From Rodentibacter genomosp. 1 (GTDB lineage Bacteria > Pseudomonadota > Gammaproteobacteria > Enterobacterales > Pasteurellaceae), in NCBI RefSeq assembly GCF_001999285.1, contig NZ_MLHN01000001.1, positions 1-64,000 of the forward strand: a stretch of 64,000 nucleotides of DNA, written 5' to 3'. Positions 19,717 through 28,207 of the stretch are shown here, piece after piece. The notes below the pieces were generated by a model. It saw only the letters and a list, made by a program, of their open reading frames with translations. It was not told the origin of the DNA and made no database searches. The first letter of the stretch is position 1. The number at the start of each line of letters is the position of its first letter. The position numbers were made by a program, and so were the translations under genes.

Positions 19717-20661
19717 TTAATTAAATTCAGATGGAAGATGGGATGTGGCGTGCTTATCAATAATTGCACCTTTGTGTTGAATCACGATGCCGGCAACACG
19801 ATTGCCTTGATAGCAACAAATATTGAGCGGTTTATTGCGTAAGTAACCGTTTAAAAATCCTGCGTTGAAGGAATCTCCCGCCGATGTTGTATCAACAACA
19901 TTTTGTATCTTTTCAGGTATAACCTGCCCATATTGGTGTGATTGAGAATCTGAAAAACAAGCACCATTTTGACCGCACTTTACAATCACTGTTGGTATGC
20001 CAATTTGATGTAAACGTGTTTGTGTGGCTTGTTCGTTATCATCTCCCCATAGTAATTGTTCATCATCAAAGGTGACTAATGCCAAGCTTACATGAGGTAA
20101 TAACTGCAAATAACAGTCTTGAGCCTCTTTCCATGAATTCCATAATTTAGGGCGAAAATTGCTATCAAATGCAATTTCTATACCTAATTTAGTTAATGAT
20201 ATTAACTGTTCAATTAAAAAAGAGCGGTCATTTTTAGGCAAGATTGCAAGTGAAATACCGCTTAAATAAATCATATCCACTTGTTGAAGCTCGGTTAAAA
20301 CTTGATGAAAATCAGGATGTTGTATCATATAGTGCGCAGCGGATTGGTTACGCCAATAAAGAAAGGTACGCTCGCCTTGCTCATCAAGTTGGATAAGATA
20401 TAGCCCCGGTTGATGTGTTTCATCTTTTAATACCCAATTCGTATGGATATTATCTGCTTGCCAACAACGACACATTTGTGAACTTAAGTTATCCGTACCT
20501 AATGCTGACACATAATGAACTTGAATATCATTTGGAGAACTCATTCGACCCAGATAAGTAGCGGAATTTAGTGTATCACCACCATAACTTTGCCACATTT
20601 CACCAAATGGCTTACCATTCAGTTCAATCATACATTCGCCGATAAATGCAATTTTTTTCAT
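19717..20661 (-). CDS. kdgK: 2-keto-3-deoxygluconate kinase
   Basis: PfkB-family sugar kinase, 314 aa, phosphorylating KDG to KDPG. IAFIGECMIELNG starts the N-terminal lobe, GGDTLNSATYLGR (about 28-40) is the sugar-binding glycine-rich motif, and DTTSAGDSFNAGFLNGYL near 252-269 is PfkB signature 2 with catalytic Asp in GDSF. It sits between the TRAP binding-protein gene and the SDR gene. Confidence 0.95.
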   Translation of the reverse strand: MKKIAFIGECMIELNGKPFGEMWQSYGGDTLNSATYLGRMSSPNDIQVHYVSALGTDNLSSQMCRCWQADNIHTNWVLKDETHQPGLYLIQLDEQGERTFLYWRNQSAAHYMIQHPDFHQVLTELQQVDMIYLSGISLAILPKNDRSFLIEQLISLTKLGIEIAFDSNFRPKLWNSWKEAQDCYLQLLPHVSLALVTFDDEQLLWGDDNEQATQTRLHQIGIPTVIVKCGQNGACFSDSQSHQYGQVIPEKIQNVVDTTSAGDSFNAGFLNGYLRNKPLNICCYQGNRVAGIVIQHKGAIIDKHATSHLPSEFN

Positions 20662-20676
20662 AGTGATCCCAAAAGG

Positions 20677-20700
20677 AAGGATACGATAGGACGTATCCTT
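20677..20700 (-). other. Intercistronic stem-loop between dctP and kdgK
   Basis: AAGGATACG and CGTATCCTT form a perfect 9-bp stem with a 6-base loop, in the 49 bp between dctP and kdgK. It lacks a long T run. Such hairpins after binding-protein genes usually stabilise the upstream mRNA and reduce expression of downstream genes; that role is inferred here. Confidence 0.6.
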
Positions 20701-20710
20701 TTCATCTTAA

Positions 20711-21703
20711 TTATTTGTTGATTAAGCTATCAATACGTTCTATGTAATCTTTAAGTAAAGGATTGGCTTTGGCTGCATCATGCATACTTTTCGTTGCATC
20801 AATAAATGGCTGTTTATCCACTTTTACAAATTCTACCCCCAATTTATCTTTCGCTTCTTGAGTCGTTTCAGCAATCATTTTTTGCCATAAGTCTTTGTGA
20901 TACATCATAGAATCATCCGCTGCTTTTTTGAGTGCCTGTTGCTGTTCCGGTGTTAATTTATCCCAAGATTTTTGACCGATAACAAGCACATCCGGAATCA
21001 TGGTATGTTCATCTTCACTAAAGAATTTTGCCACTTCACCATGACGAGCTAACGTTAAAGCGGTTTGATTATTTTCAGCCCCATCTACGACTTTTTGTTG
21101 TAAAGCGGTATAGAGTTCACCATAGGCTAAAGGTGTTGGTGAAGCGCCCATCAATTTCATCATTTCAACTGCGGTTGGGCTAGGTTGAACACGAACTTTC
21201 ATTCCCTTAAGATCGGCAGGAGATTTGATAGGCTTGTCCGCATAAAAACTACGTGCACCACCATCATAATAGGTTAAGCCAATAAATCCTTTACCTTTTG
21301 ATGAATCAAGAATTTTTTGTCCGACTTCCGGATCAAGTAGAGCTCGATAGTAGTGATCTACATTATGGAAAAGATAGGGAATGTTATAGGCACCGTAAGA
21401 GCCTTCAAAGGCTTCTAATTCACTTGCATTCGATTTTGCCATATCAAGTGAACCGGATTGTAATAGCTCCATTGATTCACGCTGTGTTCCAAGCTGACTA
21501 TTCGGATAAATACGGACGACAACCTCACCGTTAGTCAATTTCTTTACCTCATCCGCCATATATTGCATTGAGATATGTACCGGGTGAGTTTTGTCATTGT
21601 TATGACTTAGTTTCAATACCGTTTTTGCTGATGCTGAAAACGACATTCCGGCGGACAATGCCAAAACTAATGCACAAGAAAGAATACTTTTTTTGATTCG
21701 CAT
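20711..21703 (-). CDS. TRAP transporter solute-binding protein (DctP type)
   Basis: Periplasmic binding component of a TRAP transporter, 330 aa, with a signal peptide ending SFSASA|K. KLSHNNDKTHPVH, NSQLGTQRESMELLQSGSLDMAKSN and the conserved Arg region DLKGMKVRVQPSPTAVEMMKLMGASPTPLAYGELYTALQQKVVDGAENN (residues about 165-215) match the DctP family. It heads the leftward operon whose products catabolise glucuronate, so a hexuronate is the likely ligand. Its membrane partners dctQ and dctM are on the other side of the divergent promoter. Confidence 0.93.
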   Translation of the reverse strand: MRIKKSILSCALVLALSAGMSFSASAKTVLKLSHNNDKTHPVHISMQYMADEVKKLTNGEVVVRIYPNSQLGTQRESMELLQSGSLDMAKSNASELEAFEGSYGAYNIPYLFHNVDHYYRALLDPEVGQKILDSSKGKGFIGLTYYDGGARSFYADKPIKSPADLKGMKVRVQPSPTAVEMMKLMGASPTPLAYGELYTALQQKVVDGAENNQTALTLARHGEVAKFFSEDEHTMIPDVLVIGQKSWDKLTPEQQQALKKAADDSMMYHKDLWQKMIAETTQEAKDKLGVEFVKVDKQPFIDATKSMHDAAKANPLLKDYIERIDSLINK

Positions 21704-21764
21704 AATGGATCTCCCATAGATAATAAATTGAAGAGCATCCTCTAACCGCTAGGATGTTGAAAAG

Positions 21765-21794
21765 ATAATAGACCAAAAAAAATTATTTGGTCAA
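21765..21794 (-). promoter_or_regulatory. Promoter of the dctP-kdgK-SDR-uxaC-eda operon
   Basis: On the minus strand TTGACC (21789-21794), an 18-bp spacer and TATTAT (21765-21770). The -35 lies inside the UxuR-like palindrome at 21785-21801. The predicted start near 21758 puts the CRP-like site at about -61. Confidence 0.65.
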
Positions 21795-21801
21795 TCCAAT
21801 T
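21785..21801. promoter_or_regulatory. UxuR/ExuR-like operator 1
   Basis: ATTTGGTCAATCCAATT is an imperfect palindrome that resembles operator 2 (one mismatch per half-site). It covers the -35 of the leftward operon, a position suited to repression. Probably bound by the GntR-family regulator encoded at 26150-26905. Confidence 0.6.
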
Positions 21802-21811
21802 ATTTTAAATT

Positions 21812-21827
21812 GGTGATCCTGATCACA
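21812..21827. promoter_or_regulatory. CRP-like site in the divergent hexuronate promoter region
   Basis: GGTGATCCTGATCACA matches TGTGA-N6-TCACA except for the first base. It is centred about 61 bp from both predicted transcription starts, the class I activation distance, so one site could serve both operons under catabolite control. Confidence 0.7.
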
Positions 21828-21844
21828 ATTTTAAATAAAAAAAC

Positions 21845-21873
21845 TTGCAGGAAAGTGATTTTAACGCATAATT
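21845..21873 (+). promoter_or_regulatory. Promoter of the dctQ-dctM-GH31-uxuR-uxuA operon
   Basis: TTGCAG (21845-21850), a 17-bp spacer and CATAAT (21868-21873). Operator 2 overlaps the -10 and the start point. AAGGAG precedes dctQ. Confidence 0.6.
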
Positions 21874-21886
21874 GGTCTTACCAATT
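21870..21886. promoter_or_regulatory. UxuR/ExuR-like operator 2
   Basis: AATTGGTCTTACCAATT is a perfect 7-bp inverted repeat around a 3-base centre and is close to the enterobacterial UxuR/ExuR consensus AAATTGGTATACCAATTT. It overlaps the -10 region of the rightward operon. Confidence 0.78.
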
Positions 21887-21915
21887 TAATATTAAGATAA
21901 ATTAAGGAGTCACTA

Positions 21916-22434
21916 ATGAATAAATTCATATCAGCGATGAATTGGGCTTTATCGACACTTTGCATTGTTTTGAGCTCATTTTTAGTATGCTGTGTTGTCT
22001 GGCAAGTGTTATCTCGCTATATCCTTAACTCCCCTAGTACTTATACTGATGAAATTGCTCGTTTTCTCTTTATTTGGGTGGGATTGATGGGCGCGGCTTA
22101 CGCATTAGGGCAAAAGAAACATCTAGCGATAGATCTCTTGGTCTGCAAATTAGAAAATTCCCCTATTAATCAGAACCGTTTACAACTTCTCATTAATTTT
22201 ATCAGTATCGTATTTGCCGCAATCATTATGTGTTATGGCGGATTCAAACTTGTTGTGGATACCATAAGTCACGGTCAAATTTCACCTGTGATTGGGATTC
22301 AAATGGGGCTTGTTTATCTTGCAATCCCTTTAAGTGGATGCTTTATGTTGATTTATTTAATCAGAGATATTATCGACAATATTCATAATATAAACGCAAC
22401 TTCATTATCGATTTTAGATCACAAAGGAGAATAA
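21916..22434 (+). CDS. TRAP transporter small permease (DctQ type)
   Basis: 172 aa with four predicted transmembrane helices (about residues 12-34, 48-68, 88-110 and 130-152). FLFIWVGLMGAAYALGQKKHLAIDLL is the DctQ family signature. It should pair with the DctM protein whose start codon is one base after its stop, and with the divergently encoded DctP. Confidence 0.92.
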   Translation: MNKFISAMNWALSTLCIVLSSFLVCCVVWQVLSRYILNSPSTYTDEIARFLFIWVGLMGAAYALGQKKHLAIDLLVCKLENSPINQNRLQLLINFISIVFAAIIMCYGGFKLVVDTISHGQISPVIGIQMGLVYLAIPLSGCFMLIYLIRDIIDNIHNINATSLSILDHKGE

Positions 22435-22435
22435 A

Positions 22436-23737
22436 ATGGAATGGTCAAATATTATTGTACTTTGCTCAAGTTTCTTTGTACTGCTCTTTATTGGTGTACC
22501 AATTTCATTTTCTATTGGTATAGCCTCACTCCTTACTATCATGCTATCAATTCCGTTTGATGCAGCTATTGCAGTCATTTCACAAAAAATGGCATCGGGA
22601 TTAGACAGTTTCTCTTTACTTGCTATCCCTTTCTTTATTTTGGCCGGTAATATTATGAACCGTGGTGGTATCGCCATGCGTTTGATTGAATTTGCTAAAG
22701 TTATTGGCGGGCGTTTACCGGGATCTTTAGCACATGTAAACGTGCTAGCTAATATGATGTTCGGTTCTATTTCCGGTTCTGCCGTTGCCTCCGGTGCAGC
22801 AATGGGCGGAATTATGTCTCCGTTACAAAAGAAAGAAGGTTATGACCCCACCTTTTCCGCAGCGGTCAATATTGCCTCTTGTCCTACCGGATTACTTATT
22901 CCACCAAGCAATACGTTTATCGTTTATTCCTTAATTTCAGGCGGTACATCTATTGGTGCATTATTCCTTGCAGGTTACATTCCCGGTATTTTAATGGGGC
23001 TTTCTATTATGATTATTGTCTCCATTATTGCGAAAAAGAGAAAATATCCCGTTTCACCAAAACCAACCCGATCTGAGGCCGTGAAAAAAACGCTTGATGC
23101 ATTACCAAGTCTTGGTCTAATCATTGTGATTATGGGCGGGATTATTGGAGGGATTTTCACTGCAACGGAAGCATCTGCATTTGCTGTCGTCTATACTCTT
23201 ATTCTGGCTGCTGTTTTCTATCGTGAAGTGAAAATTAGAGAGCTCCCAAAAATTATTTTAGATTCTGTTGTTACTACTGCGATTGTTTTACTTTTAATTG
23301 GCACATCTATGGGGATGTCTTGGGCGATGGCTAATGCCGATATCCCTTATACCATTAGCGATGCATTATTAAATATTTCTGATAACCCGATTATTATTCT
23401 TTTAATCATTAATATGATTTTACTCGTGGTAGGGGTATTTATGGATATGACACCGGCTTTACTTATTTTTACCCCAATATTTTTTCCTATCGTAACGGAA
23501 TTGGGCATGGATCCTGTGCATTTTGGTATATTAATGGCATTCAACCTTTCTATCGGTATTTGCACTCCTCCTGTTGGTAGTGCGCTCTTTATTGGCTGCT
23601 CTGTTGGTGGGGTTAAAATTAATCAAGTCATTAAACCGCTACTTCCGTTCTATTTTATGCTTATTTTAACGTTACTATTGGTGACTTATGTACCTTCATT
23701 AAGTTTGGCCTTACCACAAATCTTATTAGGTTATTAA
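22436..23737 (+). CDS. TRAP transporter large permease (DctM type)
   Basis: 433 aa, about 11-12 transmembrane helices, the sodium-coupled transport channel. FFILAGNIMNRGGIAMRLIEFAKVIGGRLPGSLAHVNVLANMMFGSISGSAVASGAAMGGIM (about residues 65-125) and IPPSNTFIVYSLISGGTSIGALFLAGYIPG are typical of DctM, as is GVFMDMTPALLIFTPIFFPI near 330-350. It completes a three-part TRAP system for a presumed hexuronate. Confidence 0.95.
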   Translation: MEWSNIIVLCSSFFVLLFIGVPISFSIGIASLLTIMLSIPFDAAIAVISQKMASGLDSFSLLAIPFFILAGNIMNRGGIAMRLIEFAKVIGGRLPGSLAHVNVLANMMFGSISGSAVASGAAMGGIMSPLQKKEGYDPTFSAAVNIASCPTGLLIPPSNTFIVYSLISGGTSIGALFLAGYIPGILMGLSIMIIVSIIAKKRKYPVSPKPTRSEAVKKTLDALPSLGLIIVIMGGIIGGIFTATEASAFAVVYTLILAAVFYREVKIRELPKIILDSVVTTAIVLLLIGTSMGMSWAMANADIPYTISDALLNISDNPIIILLIINMILLVVGVFMDMTPALLIFTPIFFPIVTELGMDPVHFGILMAFNLSIGICTPPVGSALFIGCSVGGVKINQVIKPLLPFYFMLILTLLLVTYVPSLSLALPQILLGY

Positions 23738-23758
23738 AGCAGGCATTAGGAAAATAAT

Positions 23759-26134
23759 ATGAAAACGATTAAAAATTGGCAATTTATAAAAGATCATAAT
23801 CATCGTATTGATGTTGTTTGTGAATATGGTTTCCAACTTCATATTTTCGTATTAGAAAGTGATATATTCCGTGTCGCTTTTACTCAAGATAATGAGTTTA
23901 AAGTGCCTCATTCCTGGGCGATTACCCCTAATCAATCAGATGTAGATTGGCAAGGTCGTGATAAATGGTCGTTAGAAGGATTCTCCTGTCCCGATTACAA
24001 TATTAAGCAGACAGAAAAAACACTTGAAATATCGACCGCACTTTTGAAAGTTACTCTTCATCAACCTCTTTATTTAGAATGGGAATATAAGCAAGATGGT
24101 GAGTGGAAGCCATTATTTACCGATAGAAAAACCGGTGCTTATTTAATGGGAATTTCAAATACAGAAGTCTCACATTATTTACAGAGAGATATAAAAGAGC
24201 ATTATTACGGTTTAGGGGAGAAAACAGGGAATTTAAATCGTCATGGTCGTCGCTTTGAAATGCGTAATCTTGATGCGATGGGATATAATGCAGAATATAC
24301 CGATCCACTTTATAAACATATTCCTTTCTATATCACACATAGCTCAGATGTAAGTTATGGATTATATTATGATAATTTAGCTTCCTGTTGGTTTGATTTA
24401 GGTAACGAAATAGACAATTATCACGCATATTACCGTAGCTATAAATCAGAAGATGGAAATCTCGATTATTATGTCATTTTGGGGCCTAAAATTTTAGATG
24501 TGACCAAAAAATATTGCCGATTAACGGGAGGAACAATTTTCGGGCCTAAATGGAGCTTAGGCTATAGTGGTTCAACGATGCATTATACTGATGCGTCGGA
24601 TGCTCAAGAACAACTGAAAAAATTCGTGGATTTATGTGATGAACATGATATTCCATGCGACTCATTCCAGTTATCTTCGGGCTACACATCCATTAATGGA
24701 AAACGTTATGTTTTCAACTGGAATTATGACAAAGTTCCAACCCCAAAAGACATGACAAAACATTTCCATGATGCGGGAATGAAATTAGCAGCCAATATTA
24801 AACCTTGTTTACTACAAGATCATCCGCATTATCAAGAAGTTGAAAAACTTGGCTTATTCATTAAAGATTCTGAATCAGATACCCCTGAAAGATCGATGTT
24901 TTGGGATGATGAAGGTTCTCATCTTGATTTTACAAATATGGATACCGTAAATTGGTGGAAAACGAATGTAAAACAACAATTATTGGATTACGGCATTGAT
25001 TCTACGTGGAATGATAATAATGAATTTGAAGTGTGGGATAACTACGCTAAATGTCATTATTTTGGTAAAGGTATGCCAATAAAATTGTTACGCCCGTTAC
25101 AACCACTCTTGATGATGAAATCATCTTATGAAGCTCAATTAGAACATGCGCCAAATAAGCGCCCTTATTTAATATCACGTTCCGGCTCACCGGGGATGAA
25201 CCGTTATGTTCAAACATGGTCAGGTGATAACCGCACAAATTGGAATACTCTGCGTTATAACATAAAAATGGGACTGGGAATGACCCTTTCCGGTCTTTAT
25301 AACGTAGGACATGATGTGGGCGGTTTCTCCGGTAATAAACCGGATCCAGAATTGTTTGTTCGTTGGGTTCAAAATGGCGTTATGCATCCCCGTTTTACAA
25401 TTCACTCTTGGAATGATGACAAGACAGTGAATGAACCTTGGATGTATCCACAGGTTACTAATATTATTCGTGATGCAATTCAGTTACGTTACACCCTAAT
25501 GCCTTACCTATATAACCTACTTTGGAAAGCTCATCACGATAATGAACCCATGTTACGCCCAACATTTCTTGACCATGAGCATGATATAAATACCTTTGAA
25601 GAAAATGATGATTATCTGTTTGGTGAAGATTTATTCGTTGCGTCCGTGGTTGAACCGAACCAAAGAAAACGTGATGTTTATCTTCCACAAAATTTTGCCG
25701 GCTGGTATGACTTTTATACATACAAATGGTTTAATGGCGGCGAAAAAATCACGGTTGATGCACCATTAGAAAAAATCCCACTCTTTTTAAGAGCGGGAAG
25801 CATTATTCCAATGGCAAGAAAAGGTCACAAAAATACACTATCTGATGATTATCGAGAATTATTAATTGTACCCTTTATTAATCAAGGAGAGAGAAATATC
25901 ACCATTTTTGATGATGATGGTGAAAGTTTCGATTATCTACAAGGTCAATATTTGAAACTTGATATTCATTTAAAATGCACTGCTCACACCATAGAACTCA
26001 TGTTGGAAAAATCAGGCCATTATGTCCCTCAATATACTGAAATTCATTTCTGTTTCCCTAAAAATGAGAAAAGAGAATTCGTTATTAATGGTAAATTAGC
26101 CGATCGCAACTATAAAATGAGTTTATTAAATTGA
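23759..26134 (+). CDS. Glycoside hydrolase family 31 protein
   Basis: 791 aa, no signal peptide, so cytoplasmic. The layout is that of GH31: N-terminal beta-sandwich (to about 260), catalytic barrel (about 270-620) with candidate nucleophile Asp419 in STWNDNNEFE and acid/base Asp490 in WSGDNRTNW, then C-terminal beta domains. GH31 enzymes cleave alpha-glycosides (alpha-glucosidase, alpha-xylosidase and others). The bond cut here cannot be read from sequence. Its place inside the glucuronate operon, between the TRAP permease and the regulator, suggests a substrate that yields glucuronic acid or accompanies it. The nucleophile motif NDNNE differs from the common DMNEP form. Confidence 0.9.
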   Translation: MKTIKNWQFIKDHNHRIDVVCEYGFQLHIFVLESDIFRVAFTQDNEFKVPHSWAITPNQSDVDWQGRDKWSLEGFSCPDYNIKQTEKTLEISTALLKVTLHQPLYLEWEYKQDGEWKPLFTDRKTGAYLMGISNTEVSHYLQRDIKEHYYGLGEKTGNLNRHGRRFEMRNLDAMGYNAEYTDPLYKHIPFYITHSSDVSYGLYYDNLASCWFDLGNEIDNYHAYYRSYKSEDGNLDYYVILGPKILDVTKKYCRLTGGTIFGPKWSLGYSGSTMHYTDASDAQEQLKKFVDLCDEHDIPCDSFQLSSGYTSINGKRYVFNWNYDKVPTPKDMTKHFHDAGMKLAANIKPCLLQDHPHYQEVEKLGLFIKDSESDTPERSMFWDDEGSHLDFTNMDTVNWWKTNVKQQLLDYGIDSTWNDNNEFEVWDNYAKCHYFGKGMPIKLLRPLQPLLMMKSSYEAQLEHAPNKRPYLISRSGSPGMNRYVQTWSGDNRTNWNTLRYNIKMGLGMTLSGLYNVGHDVGGFSGNKPDPELFVRWVQNGVMHPRFTIHSWNDDKTVNEPWMYPQVTNIIRDAIQLRYTLMPYLYNLLWKAHHDNEPMLRPTFLDHEHDINTFEENDDYLFGEDLFVASVVEPNQRKRDVYLPQNFAGWYDFYTYKWFNGGEKITVDAPLEKIPLFLRAGSIIPMARKGHKNTLSDDYRELLIVPFINQGERNITIFDDDGESFDYLQGQYLKLDIHLKCTAHTIELMLEKSGHYVPQYTEIHFCFPKNEKREFVINGKLADRNYKMSLLN

Positions 26135-26149
26135 AACTAGGAAAAGCTT

Positions 26150-26905
26150 ATGAATTTTGATGACTTACGATCCTATAAAAAAATAGGGAATGAATTAAAA
26201 GAGCAACTGATTAATCGTCAGTATCAAGTGGGTGATAAATTGCCTGCCGAGCGAGATTTAGCTGAACAGTTTAACGTAAGTCGTACTGTTATTCGGGAAG
26301 CGTTAATCATGCTTGAGATTGAGAACCTCATTGAGGTGCGTAAAGGTTCCGGTATATATGTGATTGCATTGCCTCATCATATTGCAAGCAATGATGACTT
26401 TTTAGATAAAGTTGATGTAGGCCCTTTCGAGTTGTTGCAAGCCCGTCAGTTATTAGAAAGTAGTATCGCCGAATTTGCCGCCTTGCAAGTCACAAGAGCT
26501 GATATAACAAAGCTAAAAGAAATTTTAGCAACAGAACGTGCAACCTTGGAACATGGTGATGAAGATTATATTGCTGATGAAGATTTCCATCGCACTATTG
26601 CGGAAATTACGCAAAATGAAGTGATCATACAAATGCAGAAAGCTTTATGGGATCTTCGTGTTGATAGCCAAATGTGGAAGGGATTACATCTTCATATTCC
26701 AAATCAAAGTTATCGTTATTTGTGGTTGCAAGATCACGAAAATATTATTACCGCTTTGCAGAGAAAAGATCCTGCAATGGCAAAAAAAGCAATGTGGCAA
26801 CATTTAGAAAACGTCAAACAAAAACTTTTTGAGTTATCAGATGTTGATGACCCGAATTTTGATGGTTATTTATTTAATATGAGTCCGATTGTTGTCGATC
26901 GTTAA
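26150..26905 (+). CDS. uxuR: GntR/FadR-family regulator, probable UxuR
   Basis: 251 aa. Winged helix N-terminal domain (residues about 10-75: YQVGDKLPAERDLAEQFNVSRTVIREALIMLE is the GntR signature) and an all-helical FCD ligand domain with the metal-site pattern (EDFHRTIAEI, HENIITAL). It lies between the GH31 gene and uxuA in the glucuronate operon. It should repress both divergent operons through the AATTGGT-type palindromes near 21785 and 21870, released by fructuronate or a related uronate; operator assignment is an inference. Confidence 0.88.
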   Translation: MNFDDLRSYKKIGNELKEQLINRQYQVGDKLPAERDLAEQFNVSRTVIREALIMLEIENLIEVRKGSGIYVIALPHHIASNDDFLDKVDVGPFELLQARQLLESSIAEFAALQVTRADITKLKEILATERATLEHGDEDYIADEDFHRTIAEITQNEVIIQMQKALWDLRVDSQMWKGLHLHIPNQSYRYLWLQDHENIITALQRKDPAMAKKAMWQHLENVKQKLFELSDVDDPNFDGYLFNMSPIVVDR

Positions 26906-26926
26906 AAATATAAGAGGAGTTTAAAA

Positions 26927-28111
26927 ATGGAACAAACATGGCGTTGGTATGGCCCCAAAGATCCGGTTTCTTTATCTGATATTCGTCAGGCCGGTGCAAC
27001 CGGTATTGTGACCGCACTTCACCATATTCCAAATGGAGAAGTGTGGTGTATTGAAGAAATTGAAAAACGTAAGGCTGAAATAGAACATGCAGGCTTAACT
27101 TGGTCTGTTGTGGAGAGTGTACCGGTTCATGAAGAAATTAAAACACAAACCGGTGATTATCAAAAATGGATTGATCACTACAAACAAACGCTACGTAACT
27201 TGGCCCAATGCGGCATTGACACTGTGTGCTACAACTTTATGCCTGTTTTAGATTGGACCCGCACCGATTTAGCCTATGAATTGCCAGACGGTTCTAAAGC
27301 ATTGCGGTTTGATCATATTGGTTTTGCCGCCTTTGAACTTCATATTCTAAAACGTCCAGGGGCTGAAAGCATTTATAACCAAGAAGAAATCACTGCAGCA
27401 AAAACCTACTACGATCAAATGACGGAAGATGAAATTCAGCAGCTTACCCGAAATATTATCGCTGGGCTTCCGGGGGCTGAAGAAGGCTATACGTTAGATG
27501 AATTTCAAAGCCAGTTAGACCGCTATAAAGAGATTTCTCCTGAAAAATTCCGTACACACTTAGCTTATTTTTTAAATGAGATTGTGCCTGTTGCACAAGA
27601 AGTTGGGATTAAAATGGCGATTCATCCGGATGATCCACCCCGCCCGATTTTAGGTTTACCACGAATCGTATCAACTATTGAAGATATGCAATGGTTTGTA
27701 GAAACCCAGCCTTTACCTGCTAATGGTTTCACAATGTGTACCGGCTCTTATGGTGTGCGTTCTGATAATGATTTAGTGAAAATGACGGAGCAATTTGCCG
27801 ACAGAATTTATTTTGCTCATTTACGCTCCACCCAACGTGAGGATAATCCTTTTAGTTTCCATGAAGCGGCGCACTTAGAAGGCGATGTAGATATGTTTAA
27901 TGTAGTGAAAGCGTTATTAAGCGAAGAATATCGTCGCTTAAATCATGGCGAAACCCGTTTAATCCCAATGCGTCCGGATCACGGTCATCAGATGTTAGAT
28001 GATTTACATAAAAAAACCAACCCGGGTTATTCTGCGATTGGCCGATTAAAAGGTTTAGCCGAATTTCGTGGGTTAGAAATGGCGTTAAAGAAAGTTTATT
28101 TTAATAAATAA
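26927..28111 (+). CDS. uxuA: Mannonate dehydratase
   Basis: Dehydrates D-mannonate to 2-keto-3-deoxygluconate, using a divalent metal. 394 aa, same length as E. coli Uxu[39 protein letters not shown] is the family start, [21 protein letters not shown] (near 228-248) and RPDHGHQM (near 345) hold metal ligands. AGAGGAG lies before the ATG. Last gene of the rightward operon, followed by a strong terminator. Confidence 0.97.
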   Translation: MEQTWRWYGPKDPVSLSDIRQAGATGIVTALHHIPNGEVWCIEEIEKRKAEIEHAGLTWSVVESVPVHEEIKTQTGDYQKWIDHYKQTLRNLAQCGIDTVCYNFMPVLDWTRTDLAYELPDGSKALRFDHIGFAAFELHILKRPGAESIYNQEEITAAKTYYDQMTEDEIQQLTRNIIAGLPGAEEGYTLDEFQSQLDRYKEISPEKFRTHLAYFLNEIVPVAQEVGIKMAIHPDDPPRPILGLPRIVSTIEDMQWFVETQPLPANGFTMCTGSYGVRSDNDLVKMTEQFADRIYFAHLRSTQREDNPFSFHEAAHLEGDVDMFNVVKALLSEEYRRLNHGETRLIPMRPDHGHQMLDDLHKKTNPGYSAIGRLKGLAEFRGLEMALKKVYFNK

Positions 28112-28133
28112 AATGATTTCTTGTAAATTGAAT

Positions 28134-28163
28134 AAAATCAGCACGTGAATCCGTGCTGATTTT
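28134..28163. terminator. Bidirectional terminator between uxuA and ycaO
   Basis: AAAATCAGCACG and CGTGCTGATTTT form a perfect 12-bp stem with loop TGAATC between convergent genes. It does not contain an uptake signal, unlike most terminators in this window. Confidence 0.9.
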
Positions 28164-28207
28164 ATTTAGTAGAAAATATATTAAGGTTATTTACTTGTTA
28201 AATATTT

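Noticed and set aside
23759-26134. GH31 gene as sulfoquinovosidase (yihQ)
   Set aside because: No sulfoquinovose pathway genes are nearby; the neighbours are all hexuronate genes.
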